Shown in pieces: positions 1 to 9,742 of a stretch of 64,000 nt of DNA (positions within the stretch are counted from its first letter, which is position 1; each line of letters starts with the position of its first letter). A model generated the notes under the pieces. The model worked only from the letters and a program-made list of their open reading frames with translations. It was not told the DNA's origin and ran no database searches. The stretch is from Coprinellus micaceus (Eukaryota > Basidiomycota > Agaricomycetes > Agaricales > Psathyrellaceae), in NCBI GenBank assembly GCA_951394405.1, contig OX596339.1, positions 1,054,001 to 1,118,000 on the forward strand, in the 5' to 3' direction. Made by a program: the position numbers and the translations under genes.

Positions 1-208
1 AATACACATCCGCGGCGTGCTCCAGAAATATCTTCTCCAGGACTTCGGTGGGGAGCCGGCTCGATAGGGAATGATCGTTCTGGAGCGACCGAATGACCTG
101 AAGCTCTGCCTCGAGCTCGGAACCGCGCTTTTTCAACAGGTCGAGGTAGACCTCTGGCTTGACATTCTTCTCTACACCGAGGATGAGTCGTGTCGAAGAG
201 GAGAGCAT
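1..208 (-). CDS. F-box protein, N-terminal part (cut by window edge)
   Basis: The reading frame starts at an ATG at 208 and runs off the left edge after 69 codons. An upstream in-frame stop lies 18 nt before this ATG, which supports the start. Residues about 23-40 form a charged helix (KKRGSELEAELQVI) like the segment before the F-box in the 16306 and 4565 genes. It is followed by the F-box opening RLPTEVLEKIF. It is known that F-box proteins bind Skp1 in SCF ubiquitin ligases. That this one does so is inferred. The substrate-binding part lies outside the window, so integrity cannot be judged. Confidence 0.75.
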   Translation of the reverse strand, partial: MLSSSTRLILGVEKNVKPEVYLDLLKKRGSELEAELQVIRSLQNDHSLSSRLPTEVLEKIFLEHAADVY

Positions 209-592
209 CGCCGCGAAACCGTAGGTTGTTCAACGACCGCCGATCACGAGCCGATGCTCAGGAAGATGAGACCGCGTGTCTGGATGAAATACTGGTTTAG
301 CAGAGCCGCATTGGAGGACAGTAGAGCTAATTACCGCGTAGGCGCTCTCCTGGACTGTTGAGACAATTGGGAGGTGGAAGGAGACGGTGGAAAGAGGAAT
401 GATACCCTGAACGAAATTGCGAGACGGCATTCGCCGAGTGGCGATGACCATCCCAAATAGGGGCTACTAAATCGTGTGTCTCCGAGGAGCAGGTCAAAGA
501 AATCTACAGGACATTGTGACTCTAGAGGTCCCGAGACGCACTGGAAAATAAATTACATGATCTACACAGCACGAAAAAAACGACCAAAGCAT
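209..592. other. intergenic, promoter of the partial F-box gene
   Basis: This gap lies between the start of the edge gene and the stop of the next minus-strand F-box gene. Short open frames here have no recognisable content. I see no clear TATA box or repeat. Confidence 0.5.
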
Positions 593-2380
593 CTATTCCC
601 ACCACTCGCCCTCCGATTCATCCGACAGGGTCTGCTCATCGACGTCCCACACGACGCGCACCCTGGGTGTGAGGTCGCAAAGGCGTTCGTAGTCTGCCAA
701 GCTGAAGTGATTACACTCCTGGATTCGCACCTCGAGTTGGGGCAACGACGGTGGCCGTCTCCTCAAGTAATGAACCAACCACGCAGAGGCACGCCTCGTA
801 TGCTCACTCCACACACTGTCCTCCCGGCCCAGCCGGCGCTTCGACCCATTCTTGAACTCAACCGAAGTAAAACTGATGGTTTCCAGTGATTTGAAGTAAG
901 GCCGAATGGGGTGCGTTGAGTAGCGGATCGCTTCGCCACTGCCAGAGAGCGCGGGATCCTTGGCTAAGACTTTCAGGAATGTACGGAACCCGCTCTGATA
1001 GATGTGGATGGTCTGCAAGTTTTCCAAAGGTGCGAAAATCGTTCTCCATGTGTCTTTCGGTACCTCAGAGCATGTTTCGACCACAAGCGACTGGAGGGTT
1101 GAGAATCCTAAATGCTCGCTGGCGATGGCCAAGCAATCGGTGAGGCTTGAAGGGAGACTCAGGCTGAAACTGATCTCGACGTTGCGGGGCTCTGCGTATT
1201 CGGGCGATCGACGTTGGAAGGCGAGTGTAAAGTCCATCTTGGAGGGCATATGTAGGCGGAATCGGGTGAGCTTAAGTTCCTGGAGATGCGCGCAGTGGGG
1301 GATGAGATGGCTTGGAGCGCCCCTCGCTAATGCAGCAACGCTTGCGAAGGTTCTCGCCATCGATCCTGTAGTAGTTGGTAGGTGAGGCTGTGTGAGTAGC
1401 TGGAGAGACGTGCATCGAGGGAACTCGGAGACTTGAACGAAGTCGTTGATTGCGGGCAAGGAATCTTCCAAGTGAATGCGCCGGAGTTCAAGAAACGAAA
1501 ATATGATGCCCCTAGACTCGAAGGGGACGTTGTTAACGTATCCGCCGATGGGAAGTATGTCGGATAGTTCGAGATACTCCAACAACGGCAGTTGCCTCAG
1601 GACGGCTGAGAATAATTTCGCAGTTGGGCGACGGGCATTGGAAGGAGAACGCAGTTGGAGGCGAACAAGAGTTCGGGGAAAGGGGAGAGTACCCCACTTG
1701 CTGGCGAAGTCGAATCCTACCAGTTTGATGTCTTTCATACGAGGAGCGCCATCTTCCATGAACCGGCGTGGAAATTCCGCTACGTGGTCACACGACAGGT
1801 TGAGCACATGCAACTTCTCGAGCAATGGGAGAGGGCCCAAACATCTCGCAAGAAATTGGCACAAGGAGCCGTCACCGTCATAAATCTCGAGGGACACGGA
1901 GAGCAAGCGGCGAGGTTCTGACAATGCCTGTTGAACTGCGTCCAGGAGCGGCCTCGTCATATGCATGCTATCAAAGCTGAGGGGGGCATTCTTCGAGCGC
2001 CGCATCACGAGCTTCACAAGGTTCAGGTTTGACGTTGCAAAGGCGATGCCGGTCCATAGGGAAGCCGAATCCAACGCGACGGCCCTCCAGTGGCGACATA
2101 CATGGGTGACAAAGAACCACGATGGAATTCGGAGAGGTGCCCAGGCTAAATTCTCAGCAGAGGCTTGTAGTTCGCCAAGGATGGCGGAAAGGATTTCAGG
2201 AGGGAGTTGGTTGATAGGAATCAGTGCGTTTTGGCGGACCCTCGAAGCATAGGTCTCCAGTTCCAATTGGGCGAGCTGGCGTTGTGGTCGCTCCTCGTAT
2301 TCGTTCGACTGGGTGGCGTCGGAGACATCGAGCAGTCCATGAGTCGCAGTCGGGACCCTTTCCATGTCAGAGAGCAGCAT
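593..2380 (-). CDS. F-box/leucine-rich protein, subfamily I
   Basis: Single exon of 595 residues starting at ATG 2380. The F-box covers residues about 56-110: INQLPPEIL, then THVCRHWRAVALD and a Trp (LW) that closes the helix bundle. The rest consists of irregular leucine-rich repeats such as LEKLHVLNLSC and LEYLELSDIL, as in cyclin-F-box/LRR substrate receptors. It ends in a short acidic tail (DESEGEWWE). Its closest relative in the window is the 14265 gene, sharing INQLPPEIL and the LW-F-box layout. Inferred role: Skp1-bound substrate adaptor of an SCF complex, substrate unknown. Two GGGCGCTT-like sites lie about 250 bp upstream. Confidence 0.85.
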   Translation of the reverse strand: MLLSDMERVPTATHGLLDVSDATQSNEYEERPQRQLAQLELETYASRVRQNALIPINQLPPEILSAILGELQASAENLAWAPLRIPSWFFVTHVCRHWRAVALDSASLWTGIAFATSNLNLVKLVMRRSKNAPLSFDSMHMTRPLLDAVQQALSEPRRLLSVSLEIYDGDGSLCQFLARCLGPLPLLEKLHVLNLSCDHVAEFPRRFMEDGAPRMKDIKLVGFDFASKWGTLPFPRTLVRLQLRSPSNARRPTAKLFSAVLRQLPLLEYLELSDILPIGGYVNNVPFESRGIIFSFLELRRIHLEDSLPAINDFVQVSEFPRCTSLQLLTQPHLPTTTGSMARTFASVAALARGAPSHLIPHCAHLQELKLTRFRLHMPSKMDFTLAFQRRSPEYAEPRNVEISFSLSLPSSLTDCLAIASEHLGFSTLQSLVVETCSEVPKDTWRTIFAPLENLQTIHIYQSGFRTFLKVLAKDPALSGSGEAIRYSTHPIRPYFKSLETISFTSVEFKNGSKRRLGREDSVWSEHTRRASAWLVHYLRRRPPSLPQLEVRIQECNHFSLADYERLCDLTPRVRVVWDVDEQTLSDESEGEWWE

Positions 2381-2629
2381 CTACTTCTCAGAGAGACTCA
2401 AAGGCGTGTAGCTGAGAGAAGGATAGGGCACTTACGTTGAGCGCAGTGGCGCTGACACGATGAGGTGGCAGATGAAGAAGAAACCGCGAGTGGCGCCGCA
2501 AAACAAGGACTGGTGGTGGTAGGACTGATCAAAGTTTGTGGGCGGCAATTTGCCACTTGCAAAAGTTGAATTTGATTGATCGTGGATTGGTCATGTTTGC
2601 CTTGGAAGATGACGCCCAGCCTGTGCAGG

Positions 2630-2650
2630 AAGCGCCCAACTAGCGCCCAC
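2630..2650 (-). promoter_or_regulatory. GGGCGCTT motif, tandem pair
   Basis: AAGCGCCC at 2630-2637 is followed by TAGCGCCC at 2641-2648, about 250 bp upstream of the 2380 start codon. On the gene's strand it reads GGGCGCT twice. Confidence 0.45.
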
Positions 2651-2802
2651 TTGCCCAATGGCATACATTTGAGTTTCATTGAAACATTGTCCAGGGGCCA
2701 TGGCTCCATCTGTCACTTCAGGCCCACACGGCTTCGGGCGCGGTTTAGCTACTACGAACGAAGGATAAGTACATCGGGTTTGGTACGGGGTTCGGTAAGC
2801 CC

Positions 2803-4565
2803 TCAAAATCCGATCATATCATCCTCTTCGTCTGAGAACCCCCCCAGATCCTCCGCCTCATCCCAAGCCACATCTACTCCCTAGAGGGCGTCCTTCAGGG
2901 TATTCCATTGCCTGTCACCGAAATGGCTGCGCTTCTTGATCGCGATCTTTTCGATGAGGTACGGATGTGGCCGATTCTCCAGGACGTCGATAAGGGTAGA
3001 CACCATCTTATCGGGGTTTGGAAAGGCCAGGCTTTGCCACGTCAGATTTTCGAACGCGATGGATTTCAGAGCAGGAAAGTACGGTTGGGACGGCTGCGGG
3101 TTCGGATTTTTATCCTTTCGAGCGGGGTCGCACCGGGTAGCAGAGAGGAAACTGTCGAAACCGGTTCCGTTGAAAGTGATTTGTTCCAAGCCCAGCAGAG
3201 GGGCAAACATGTCTTTGAAAAAATGCTGTGGTATGGGTTGGCAGTGGTCAAAGCCCATGGATAGGAGAGTGGAGAGGTTGAAGCTCTTGTCGAGGGAACT
3301 CATGAGATAAGGAAAGGGAATACGGCAGGTTCTGAGCTCGATCTCGTCGCAACCACCGACGGCCGAGTCAGCATCGTTACGAAACGACACGATGAAGGCA
3401 TCCCCACATTCTCTGCTGGGAGAATATAGCACAGAGAGGCTGTCGAGACGGTGAAAACCGCGCATAGCCTCACCCAGGGCTGCCCTCAATGCACCTATGC
3501 ACCGATCAAGAGGTGGTCTCTGGCGCAGGTGGGGTTCGGTAATCGCTACGATGGGGTGAATTACTGCTGGTGTGCGGATTTGATCTAGAAAATCGGCGAT
3601 GTCATTGGCCGAGTCTTCGATAGAGAGACTTTTCAGTGTCGACAGGCCCGAGAGCGGCGACGATGATGAGGGAAAGGTGGAGTAGCCTAATTCAGGGAGC
3701 CAGTTGGTGATGTCCAGGCTTTGTAAGGCCTTCAGCTCCGCCAACGATTTGAGAAAGGCTTGAGCGGAGGATCGAGGGCGGTGACCCTTGAGCTCTAAGT
3801 GTGATAAGCTCGCAGAAAGTGGCAGCTGTTCCCAGCACAGGTCGACATCTTTGAGCGTGAGGAACCGAAGAGCAGGGGCGCCTTCCACAAATAATTTCGG
3901 AGGGAGACTGCACCGGTATTTCCGTTCCGCGGAGACATGGAGTCGGTGTAATACGCGGGAGCATAGGGTGGTAGGGCTGCCAGGATAATATGAGCTAGAT
4001 TCTGACAGCCCTGAGGAACTTCCAACGTGAACGTCTCCAATCTCTCCGGTTGGGAGAGGACCTGGCGGATGGCGACCGAGAACAATCCAAACCCGCTAGC
4101 GTGCAAACGGGACTTTCGAATCACCACGTCGAGGGGCGCGTTCTTGGATCGCAAGAGTATGAGCTCCATGAACTCAGGGTGCGTGGGCACAATTGTAGAC
4201 CAGAGGGGTGCATGATCTAACGCAACCTCTCTCCAGTGTCGACAAGTATGCGTGACCTTCACCCAGCCTAGAGGGTAACCATTTGCCTGAAGACATCCAT
4301 ATGCAACGAGAGCGAAGATGTGTGCCAGGATTTCGGATGGGAGGCGATTGGGAGGAGAAAAGGTGTTGAGAAGCGTTTGCACTGCTTGAAGTTCAATCTG
4401 CAGCTCGGAAGTGCGGCGGTCTACTTGCTCCCTGTGCAACCCAGCGCTGAGGGTTCCGCCTTCGAATAGTTGTCGCGTCGCGTTGGAGAAAGCTGGGGGA
4501 ACTGATGTCGCCGTGCTGGATGACTCGATGGCGGATTGCATTAGGATAAGAGAGTTGATAGGCAT
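2803..4565 (-). pseudogene. F-box gene of subfamily I with frameshift and in-frame stop
   Basis: The first frame (start 4565) encodes a charged helix, the F-box (NRLPSEILAHIF, THTCRHWREVALD, LW) and early repeats. Near 3955 the frame is lost: homology continues in another frame as VLHRLHVSAERKY and LPPKLFVEGAPALRFLTL, matching the layout of the 2380 and 16306 genes. The second frame stops at 2881 after NTLKDAL, exactly where relatives have Pro in DALPGMELTWD. Beyond the stop the same frame continues as GVDVAWDEAEDL and an acidic SDEEDD to a stop at 2803. No intron with plausible length and splice sites explains the frame change. Likely a recent pseudogene; a sequencing error at one of the two sites cannot be excluded. 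Confidence 0.75.
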
Positions 4566-4869
4566 TTCTGACGTTGTCAGAGTGAGTATGCAATTCGACG
4601 TCGAGACCGATGTAGGTGTGGATGAGGTGCGATGTGGTGTGAGTCGTGACGAGCCTGCGGCATTTGCCGAAGGTTATGAGCTGCGGGCCACGAGTGCTGT
4701 GTCAACGCCTTAAGCATCTCAAAATTGGCTGACAAACTGGGGTATACATAGAGGCCAGAACATGACTCCTGTTATCAGGGCCGGAGTTGGTACCTTACAG
4801 TAGTCGACAGTGGCATCCGTATGCATATCACTGTCGATAAATATGAACATGTAAGGTTGTTGGGTAGGC
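4566..4869. other. intergenic between two minus-strand F-box loci
   Basis: It contains the upstream region of the 4565 pseudogene and the 3' region of the 6591 gene. A GTGAGC string directly overlaps the stop codon of the latter (4872), so a hidden 3' exon is possible. Nothing else is seen. Confidence 0.4.
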
Positions 4870-6591
4870 TCACCAATGCATGCCATAGTAACCCAATCCA
4901 TACTCCTCCTCAAGGCGGGCGAACTCGTAATCAAGTACAGCCGGATAACCCCCCTCTTCATCTCCATATTCCTCGTCAAACTCATACGCTTCTTCCTCGT
5001 CAAACTCATACGCTTCTTCCTCATCCTCATCCTCATCCTCATCCTCATCCTCGTCCTCATCACCATCGCTCCAGTCGTCTGATTGATCGCCCTCGTCCCC
5101 TTCCAATTCCGCCCAATTTACCTCGCCATCCCAAGTGATGTCCATGTTGGGGAGTGCATCAGTCAGGGCTTTATATTCTTCCTTGCCGAAGTTCATGGAT
5201 TCTTTGATATCCATTTGCTTGACGAGGTAGGGTTTAGCGCGCCCCCTAAATACGTCTATGGCCGCCGCAACCGATTCGTCGACCGACATCTGCTCTGTTC
5301 GCCATGACACGTTGTAGAGAGTGAGGACTCTCAAGGCACAGAAAAATGGTTTAGAGTTTCGAGTGGTTTCTTTGCGGGTGGGGTCGTCTTGAATGGTCAA
5401 AAGAAAGCCGGAAAACGGGGTATACTCGAAGCTGATAGTTCTGAGTTTCGGTAGGGGCGCGAAGATGTCCAGAAAGAGGTCGTAGCAAGCGTGGAGGCGC
5501 AGGTATCGTAGTCCGGAGCAGTCGAAGTTCGCGGTGATGGCCTCCAAAACGTCTTCAGGGGCGAATTCGGCATAATTTTTGAATGCGATGGATACGCTGA
5601 ATTGGGAGGGACGAGGTTTACCAGCTTTCGTACGGTCCCGAAAGACCATGTCGAACGAAGGATCGTCACCGATTGCAAAGTCGAGATATCGTATCCTGAG
5701 GGTGTGGAGATCCGGGAACTTGTTTGCAGCCTCCTTCAGAGAGAACTTGACCGTCTGAATGCATCTTTCTAGATGCAGCCGCTCGGGATAAGCGTCAAGA
5801 ATAACCACCCTTGTGGCTCTGATGTTGGGAATGCGGATCGAATCGAAAAATTGTATGACGTTGACGGCTGTGTCTTCGATGTTAATTTCCTTCAATGCAG
5901 ATAGCGTGAGAGGCGGGGACCTCGCGAGGTCTTCTACTTGAGGAAGCCATGCTGCAATAGCGAAGCGCTTAAGCGCAGGCAGCATTGCGAGCGATTCAAA
6001 GAATTCGGGCACCGATGGACGAGGTGCCAGGTCGTTGTCCAGGGTGAGATGAGTCAGGCCTGTGGGAAGCGGCAGCTTGGACCAAGAGGTGTTTAGTTTT
6101 TTGAGCTTGAGGGATCGCAGTGCAGATGCCTCCGTCCCGCTCCACGATATTCCACTCGACACTGCTTCCAAGACTTGATCCGCGATGATTTTACTCCCGC
6201 TGGGAATGAATGTCAACCTCCTGAGCCTCCCAGCCTGGAATAAGACTTCGCGGAGGACGCCTGAAAAGGCTCTGATATCCTCGACTTCCCTTTTGTCGTC
6301 TAGCAGCCAAGCGGAACCTTCGATAATTACGTCGAGCGGCGCTGTCTTCGAACGCGAGAGCAGCAGCTTCATAAACTCCGGGTGCACTGGCACAATCCTC
6401 GACCATAGGCGCGCGCAACCCAGCGCGACGTCCCTCCAATATCGACAAGCGTGCGTCACCCTGAGCCAGCAAAATGTCTGGCTCCCTCCTCGCGCTTCGT
6501 CGTCGGCGAGCAAAACGAAGATGATAGCGAGAACTTCAGGAGGAAGGCGGTTCGGATGGACCCGTCTCGAAAGGTCGTCAGTGGGATTCAT
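4870..6591 (-). CDS. F-box/leucine-rich protein with acidic C-terminus, subfamily I
   Basis: Single exon, 573 residues. The F-box lies at residues about 14-63 (NRLPPEVLAIIF, RVTHACRYWRDVALG, LW). Leucine-rich segments follow, for example LRSLKLKKLNTSW and LPTGLTHLTLDND. After the domain end (DALPNMDITWDGE) comes an Asp/Glu tail of about 50 residues, including EDED repeats and a doubled EEEAYEFD unit, then an aromatic end (YYGMHW). The start at 6591 gives an unusually short N-terminus: relatives carry a charged helix before the F-box. A short upstream exon is possible, since GTGAGT and CAG splice-like signals lie at 6610-6680. Role inferred as SCF substrate receptor. Confidence 0.82.
   Translation of the reverse strand: MNPTDDLSRRVHPNRLPPEVLAIIFVLLADDEARGGSQTFCWLRVTHACRYWRDVALGCARLWSRIVPVHPEFMKLLLSRSKTAPLDVIIEGSAWLLDDKREVEDIRAFSGVLREVLFQAGRLRRLTFIPSGSKIIADQVLEAVSSGISWSGTEASALRSLKLKKLNTSWSKLPLPTGLTHLTLDNDLAPRPSVPEFFESLAMLPALKRFAIAAWLPQVEDLARSPPLTLSALKEINIEDTAVNVIQFFDSIRIPNIRATRVVILDAYPERLHLERCIQTVKFSLKEAANKFPDLHTLRIRYLDFAIGDDPSFDMVFRDRTKAGKPRPSQFSVSIAFKNYAEFAPEDVLEAITANFDCSGLRYLRLHACYDLFLDIFAPLPKLRTISFEYTPFSGFLLTIQDDPTRKETTRNSKPFFCALRVLTLYNVSWRTEQMSVDESVAAAIDVFRGRAKPYLVKQMDIKESMNFGKEEYKALTDALPNMDITWDGEVNWAELEGDEGDQSDDWSDGDEDEDEDEDEDEDEEEAYEFDEEEAYEFDEEYGDEEGGYPAVLDYEFARLEEEYGLGYYGMHW
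4971..5050 (-). repeat. tandem 24-bp unit plus CATCCT microsatellite inside the acidic tail
   Basis: Two consecutive 24-bp copies (4971-4994 and 4995-5018) encode the doubled EEEAYEFD segment. They are followed by about five CATCCT hexamers that encode Glu-Asp. The unit length keeps the frame, so copy number changes would only lengthen or shorten the acidic tail. Confidence 0.85.
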
Positions 6592-6968
6592 GTCCTAGAT
6601 TGACATACGGAGACCTGCAAGGGAGAATCAGACGGATTCTGAGGAGCCTTTCGGATATGTTTGCTCACTCACAGTTTACCAGTCGGTGAGGTGGGAGCAG
6701 GATGCCAGCACGGCGGTGCCGTCATGAGGTTATGTGGCTCTCGCGTGGGAATATTGGATGTCAGGGCGCTTGTCATCATGGCCCCGACTCCCGAGTTGGG
6801 TTGGCGGGAAGATCAACTTGAATGGCCGTTCAGGTTCAAGCAGCTATAGTACATACATTGAATACGTCATCAATGGGTCTACAAAGATCCGTCGCAAAAA
6901 TAAGAAAAGTCCAAGAGAAAAAAAGCGTATACAAAATCAATCGTCCTCCCAACTTGCTCCAAACCTGT
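6592..6968. other. intergenic with one GGGCGCTT site
   Basis: It separates the 6591 start codon from the 3' end of the lectin glycoprotein gene. GGGCGCTT sits at 6764-6771, 173 bp before the start codon. A possible upstream exon of the F-box gene may lie near 6670-6730, but no frame convinces. Confidence 0.45.
6764..6771. promoter_or_regulatory. GGGCGCTT motif
   Basis: Exact octamer 173 bp upstream of the minus-strand start at 6591. Confidence 0.4.
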
Positions 6969-8626
6969 TCAAGCCCCCGGCACAGGTGTCGCGGCCGGAA
7001 ACCTCGTCACCGGATACCTCCTCGCCAACGGTTCTGGCGGCCCCGCATCCCTCATCATCGCCAGCAAACTCCTCCTCAGTGGAGTCACCCCGACCGTCGA
7101 TATCGTTACGCAACTGCTAGACGCTGGGGCTGGGTGCGGGGTAGGCGTAGGGCTTACGCCCTGGGACCAGGTGGAGGTGCCGTAGACACCCATGGGCGTG
7201 GCGGCGTCGCCTACGCATTCTTCGAAGACGCCGGAGCCGTAATTTGCGGGGATATTCTGTTGGAGGGGAGCGAATTAGACGGAGTTGCAGGGTAGAGGGT
7301 AGAAGGGAGGGAAACGTACCCAGTAGCAACCCATGATGTCGTAGATGTGGTTACAGAGCTCTTTCGAACGTGGACCGATACACGCGCGAATACAGAATTC
7401 GCCGTCCGAGATAAACTCGGTCCACTCGTGGTACTGCAGGTTGGTCCCGAACGTGTTTCCATAGAGCAACCCTCCAACTACACCCCGCACGATGTATTAG
7501 GCTTCCCTCCCTTGGCAGCAACAAGAAGTTTGTATACGCACTTGGATTCCCTTTCCCATCTGCACCCCGATTATCGAGCTCCCCTCCAGCATCTCCGCGA
7601 GGGATGTTCATACTCGTGAAGTCACCCACACCAGTGACCTGAATATACTCTGGCGTCCTCACGACGTGCACTCCGTGAAGGCTCCCGTTGGGGATCGTAC
7701 GCGCTCCTCGACCAGACTTTGTGCAGTAGGCGACCGCAACTCGTTCAGTGTCCCCAATTGCTCCAGGGTACGGTGGGGCCCATAAGCAGAAATCCGTTGC
7801 AGAGCTGCGACACAGCCGATGATTCCGGCTTTGGTTAGTGGAGCTGATAGGATGGGGGATGGAATGGACGCACTTGATCCAAGAAGTTTGGCAGTTCGCC
7901 GACTGGTCTGAAGTTGTACCGCAGCTGTTCGTGCCGTACTGCCCGTCTTGCGACTTCACGGGTAGCCCAGTAACGGCCTGATACCCTGCACTCCAAACTT
8001 GGTTCGGGTTCTTGGCGTTACAACCCCATATCTGAATCTAAATCCCGTTCAACATCAATACCTCGTGTTCTTCCCTTGCGAATCTTGTCGCGAAACGAAC
8101 GCACCAAAGTCCCATCTGCCTGACCGCCGGCCTCAACATCGACACACTTCCCCGTCCCCGTCCACCCCAGGGTATTATCCCACTTACTATAGTACCAGTT
8201 CTGGTCCTGGTTGTTCGCGATGCACGTCCACAAGTGCAACTTCGTCCCGTCGGCGTTCAGCCCTTCCTTCACGTCAAGGCACTTGTTCCCGAAGACGACG
8301 ACGTTTCCGGAGGAGTTGGTGAAGGTCCATTTCTGGTTATCAGCCCCGGTACAGGTTGAGAGGATGATGGGGGCACCGTCGGCGTCGGAGGATGCGGTCA
8401 GGCATTTCTCTACCAGAACATGAGTAAGGAATGGATAGGAGGGTGCTCGGCGAGAGAAGGACGTACGGTTGTTAATCTGGGGTTGGAGTAGGATCGCTCC
8501 GATGAACCTTTCGTTTCGTGAAGGTGAACGCTCGCTGGGAGACAACGAAAGATGAACTCACTCCGGTAGCTGAGCGTTGACGGTGATGGCAAACGTGCCG
8601 AGCAAGGCAACAGTTCCCCACAACAT
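6969..8626 (-). CDS. Secreted ricin-type-lectin glycoprotein (macrofage activating glycoprotein family)
   Basis: Seven exons by splice signals: 8626-8562, 8507-8467, 8409-8105, 8037-7874, 7804-7542, 7477-7320, 7256-6969; 427 residues. A signal peptide (MLWGTVALLGTFAITVNA) is followed by a ricin B/CBM13-like domain with QxW motifs NQKW, DQNW and NQVW and paired CLTA/CLDV/CVDV strands. The second part has the pattern CLWAPP, SYIQV-like YIQVTG, GGELD.RGAD..GNP, GLLYGN and CNHIYDIMGC that I recognise from basidiomycete proteins annotated as macrofage activating glycoprotein. The tail is Pro/Thr-rich. Introns are 54-69 nt. Inferred as a secreted carbohydrate-binding wall or extracellular protein; no catalytic motif is visible. 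Confidence 0.85.
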
Positions 8627-9515
8627 CGTCGATAACGGGGGCCTGTTCAGTTTCTCTAGAGGTCGAGCGCGATCGACGTCCAGGCAAGGGGGACGACGAA
8701 GAACCAGGTAGGTAGAACGGACCAAGGTCACACAAACCAAACAGAATTCATTTCATTCGTAAGATGGAGCCTATATAAGCAGTTGAGGAAATGCCGAGCC
8801 CAAATAACCTCGAGGAAGAAACGAGGCTTGTCTGGGCTTGTTTCGCCGTGCTCGTCAGCAGACCGTCATCGTAGCCATCGTGCATGGAAGAAGGGTGTTC
8901 ACCTTGAGAGAGTGAAACCCGAGAACTCTCGATGATTTGGGCCTCACCTTTATGAGTGGGCGCTTCGATTTCTTCGAAGACTTGGCAAGCTATTCGGATA
9001 TTCCTGGAAACACGGGGACCGTCGAGTTGCTCTGCACGGTGATGTCATCGAATCTGAGTGAGATGAGAGGTCGTTTGATTTGCGAAATGGAGAGCAAAAT
9101 TGAATTGCGGGCACATCGTGAGGGCAAAAAGGATAAGGCAAGCGCTAAGCGCTAATCCCGAGATAGGCGCGCAAAAGTCATAGGGGCTTCTCATCAATTA
9201 CGCCGATCCAGGCGCAGCGCATCGCGTCGCTGTCATGGATCGAGGACGTAAAAGAAGTCGGAAGGGGTGGCCTGATCTGAGGCAGGATTTCTTTGGTGAA
9301 AGTCAAGTAGTCCTGGAAGAAGGGGTGGGCACTAGCATCATTAACATTCTACAACCAAGAAATCAACACGAAGGGCATGAGGCGCTTGGAACGAGGAAAT
9401 ATCTATGAAAATCACCACTAACGACCTCCGTATTACAATACTAGTACAACCTGCGAGCCACAGGTACTACCTTCTGTCCGAACGCGGGATATCCGAAGTC
9501 GTGACGTGTTGAAGG
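8627..9515. other. promoter of the lectin gene and 3' flank of the small basic gene
   Basis: A TATA-like box lies about 145 bp upstream of the lectin start. Repeated AGCGCT palindromes occur near 9141-9152. No coding frame is convincing. Confidence 0.45.
8771..8780 (-). promoter_or_regulatory. TATA-like box of the lectin gene
   Basis: CTATATAAGC on the plus strand reads GCTTATATAG for the gene, about 145 bp upstream of its ATG. This is a normal distance for a fungal gene with a longish leader. Confidence 0.5.
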
Positions 9516-9742
9516 TTACTTGCGAACACCTTTGGTCTTGGCAGGAGCACCTCCAGCGGTGGGGCTAGGGCCACCAGCTGAGGGGCCGGTGCCAGCAGAT
9601 CCAGCAGCAGGGGCTGCCTTGGGGACCTTGGCGGGCTTAGGGCCCTATGGTTGGTGTTAGCCCCGGCACCGGGATAGAGAGAAGCATCTAGCTGTACCGG
9701 TGTGGCCTGAGGGCGAGCGGTGGGGGTCTTCTTGGCAGGCAT
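9516..9742 (-). CDS. Small basic Ala/Pro/Lys-rich protein, 57 residues
   Basis: Two exons (9742-9698 and 9644-9516) joined across a 53-nt intron with GTACAG donor, CTAAC branch point and CATAG acceptor. The product begins MPAKKTPTARPQ and continues with PKPAKVPKAAPAAG and ends TKGVRK. Without splicing the frame would lose its Lys/Pro/Ala pattern, which supports the model. Such composition resembles histone H1 tails and small nucleic-acid-associated proteins, but there is no domain to name it. It is divergently transcribed from SDHC with a 739-bp shared upstream region. Confidence 0.6.

Noticed and set aside
3930..4010. Short intron to explain the frame change in the 4565 F-box copy
   Set aside because: The only GT-AG pair (about 30 nt, GTCAGA donor) is too short and would delete residues aligned in all relatives.
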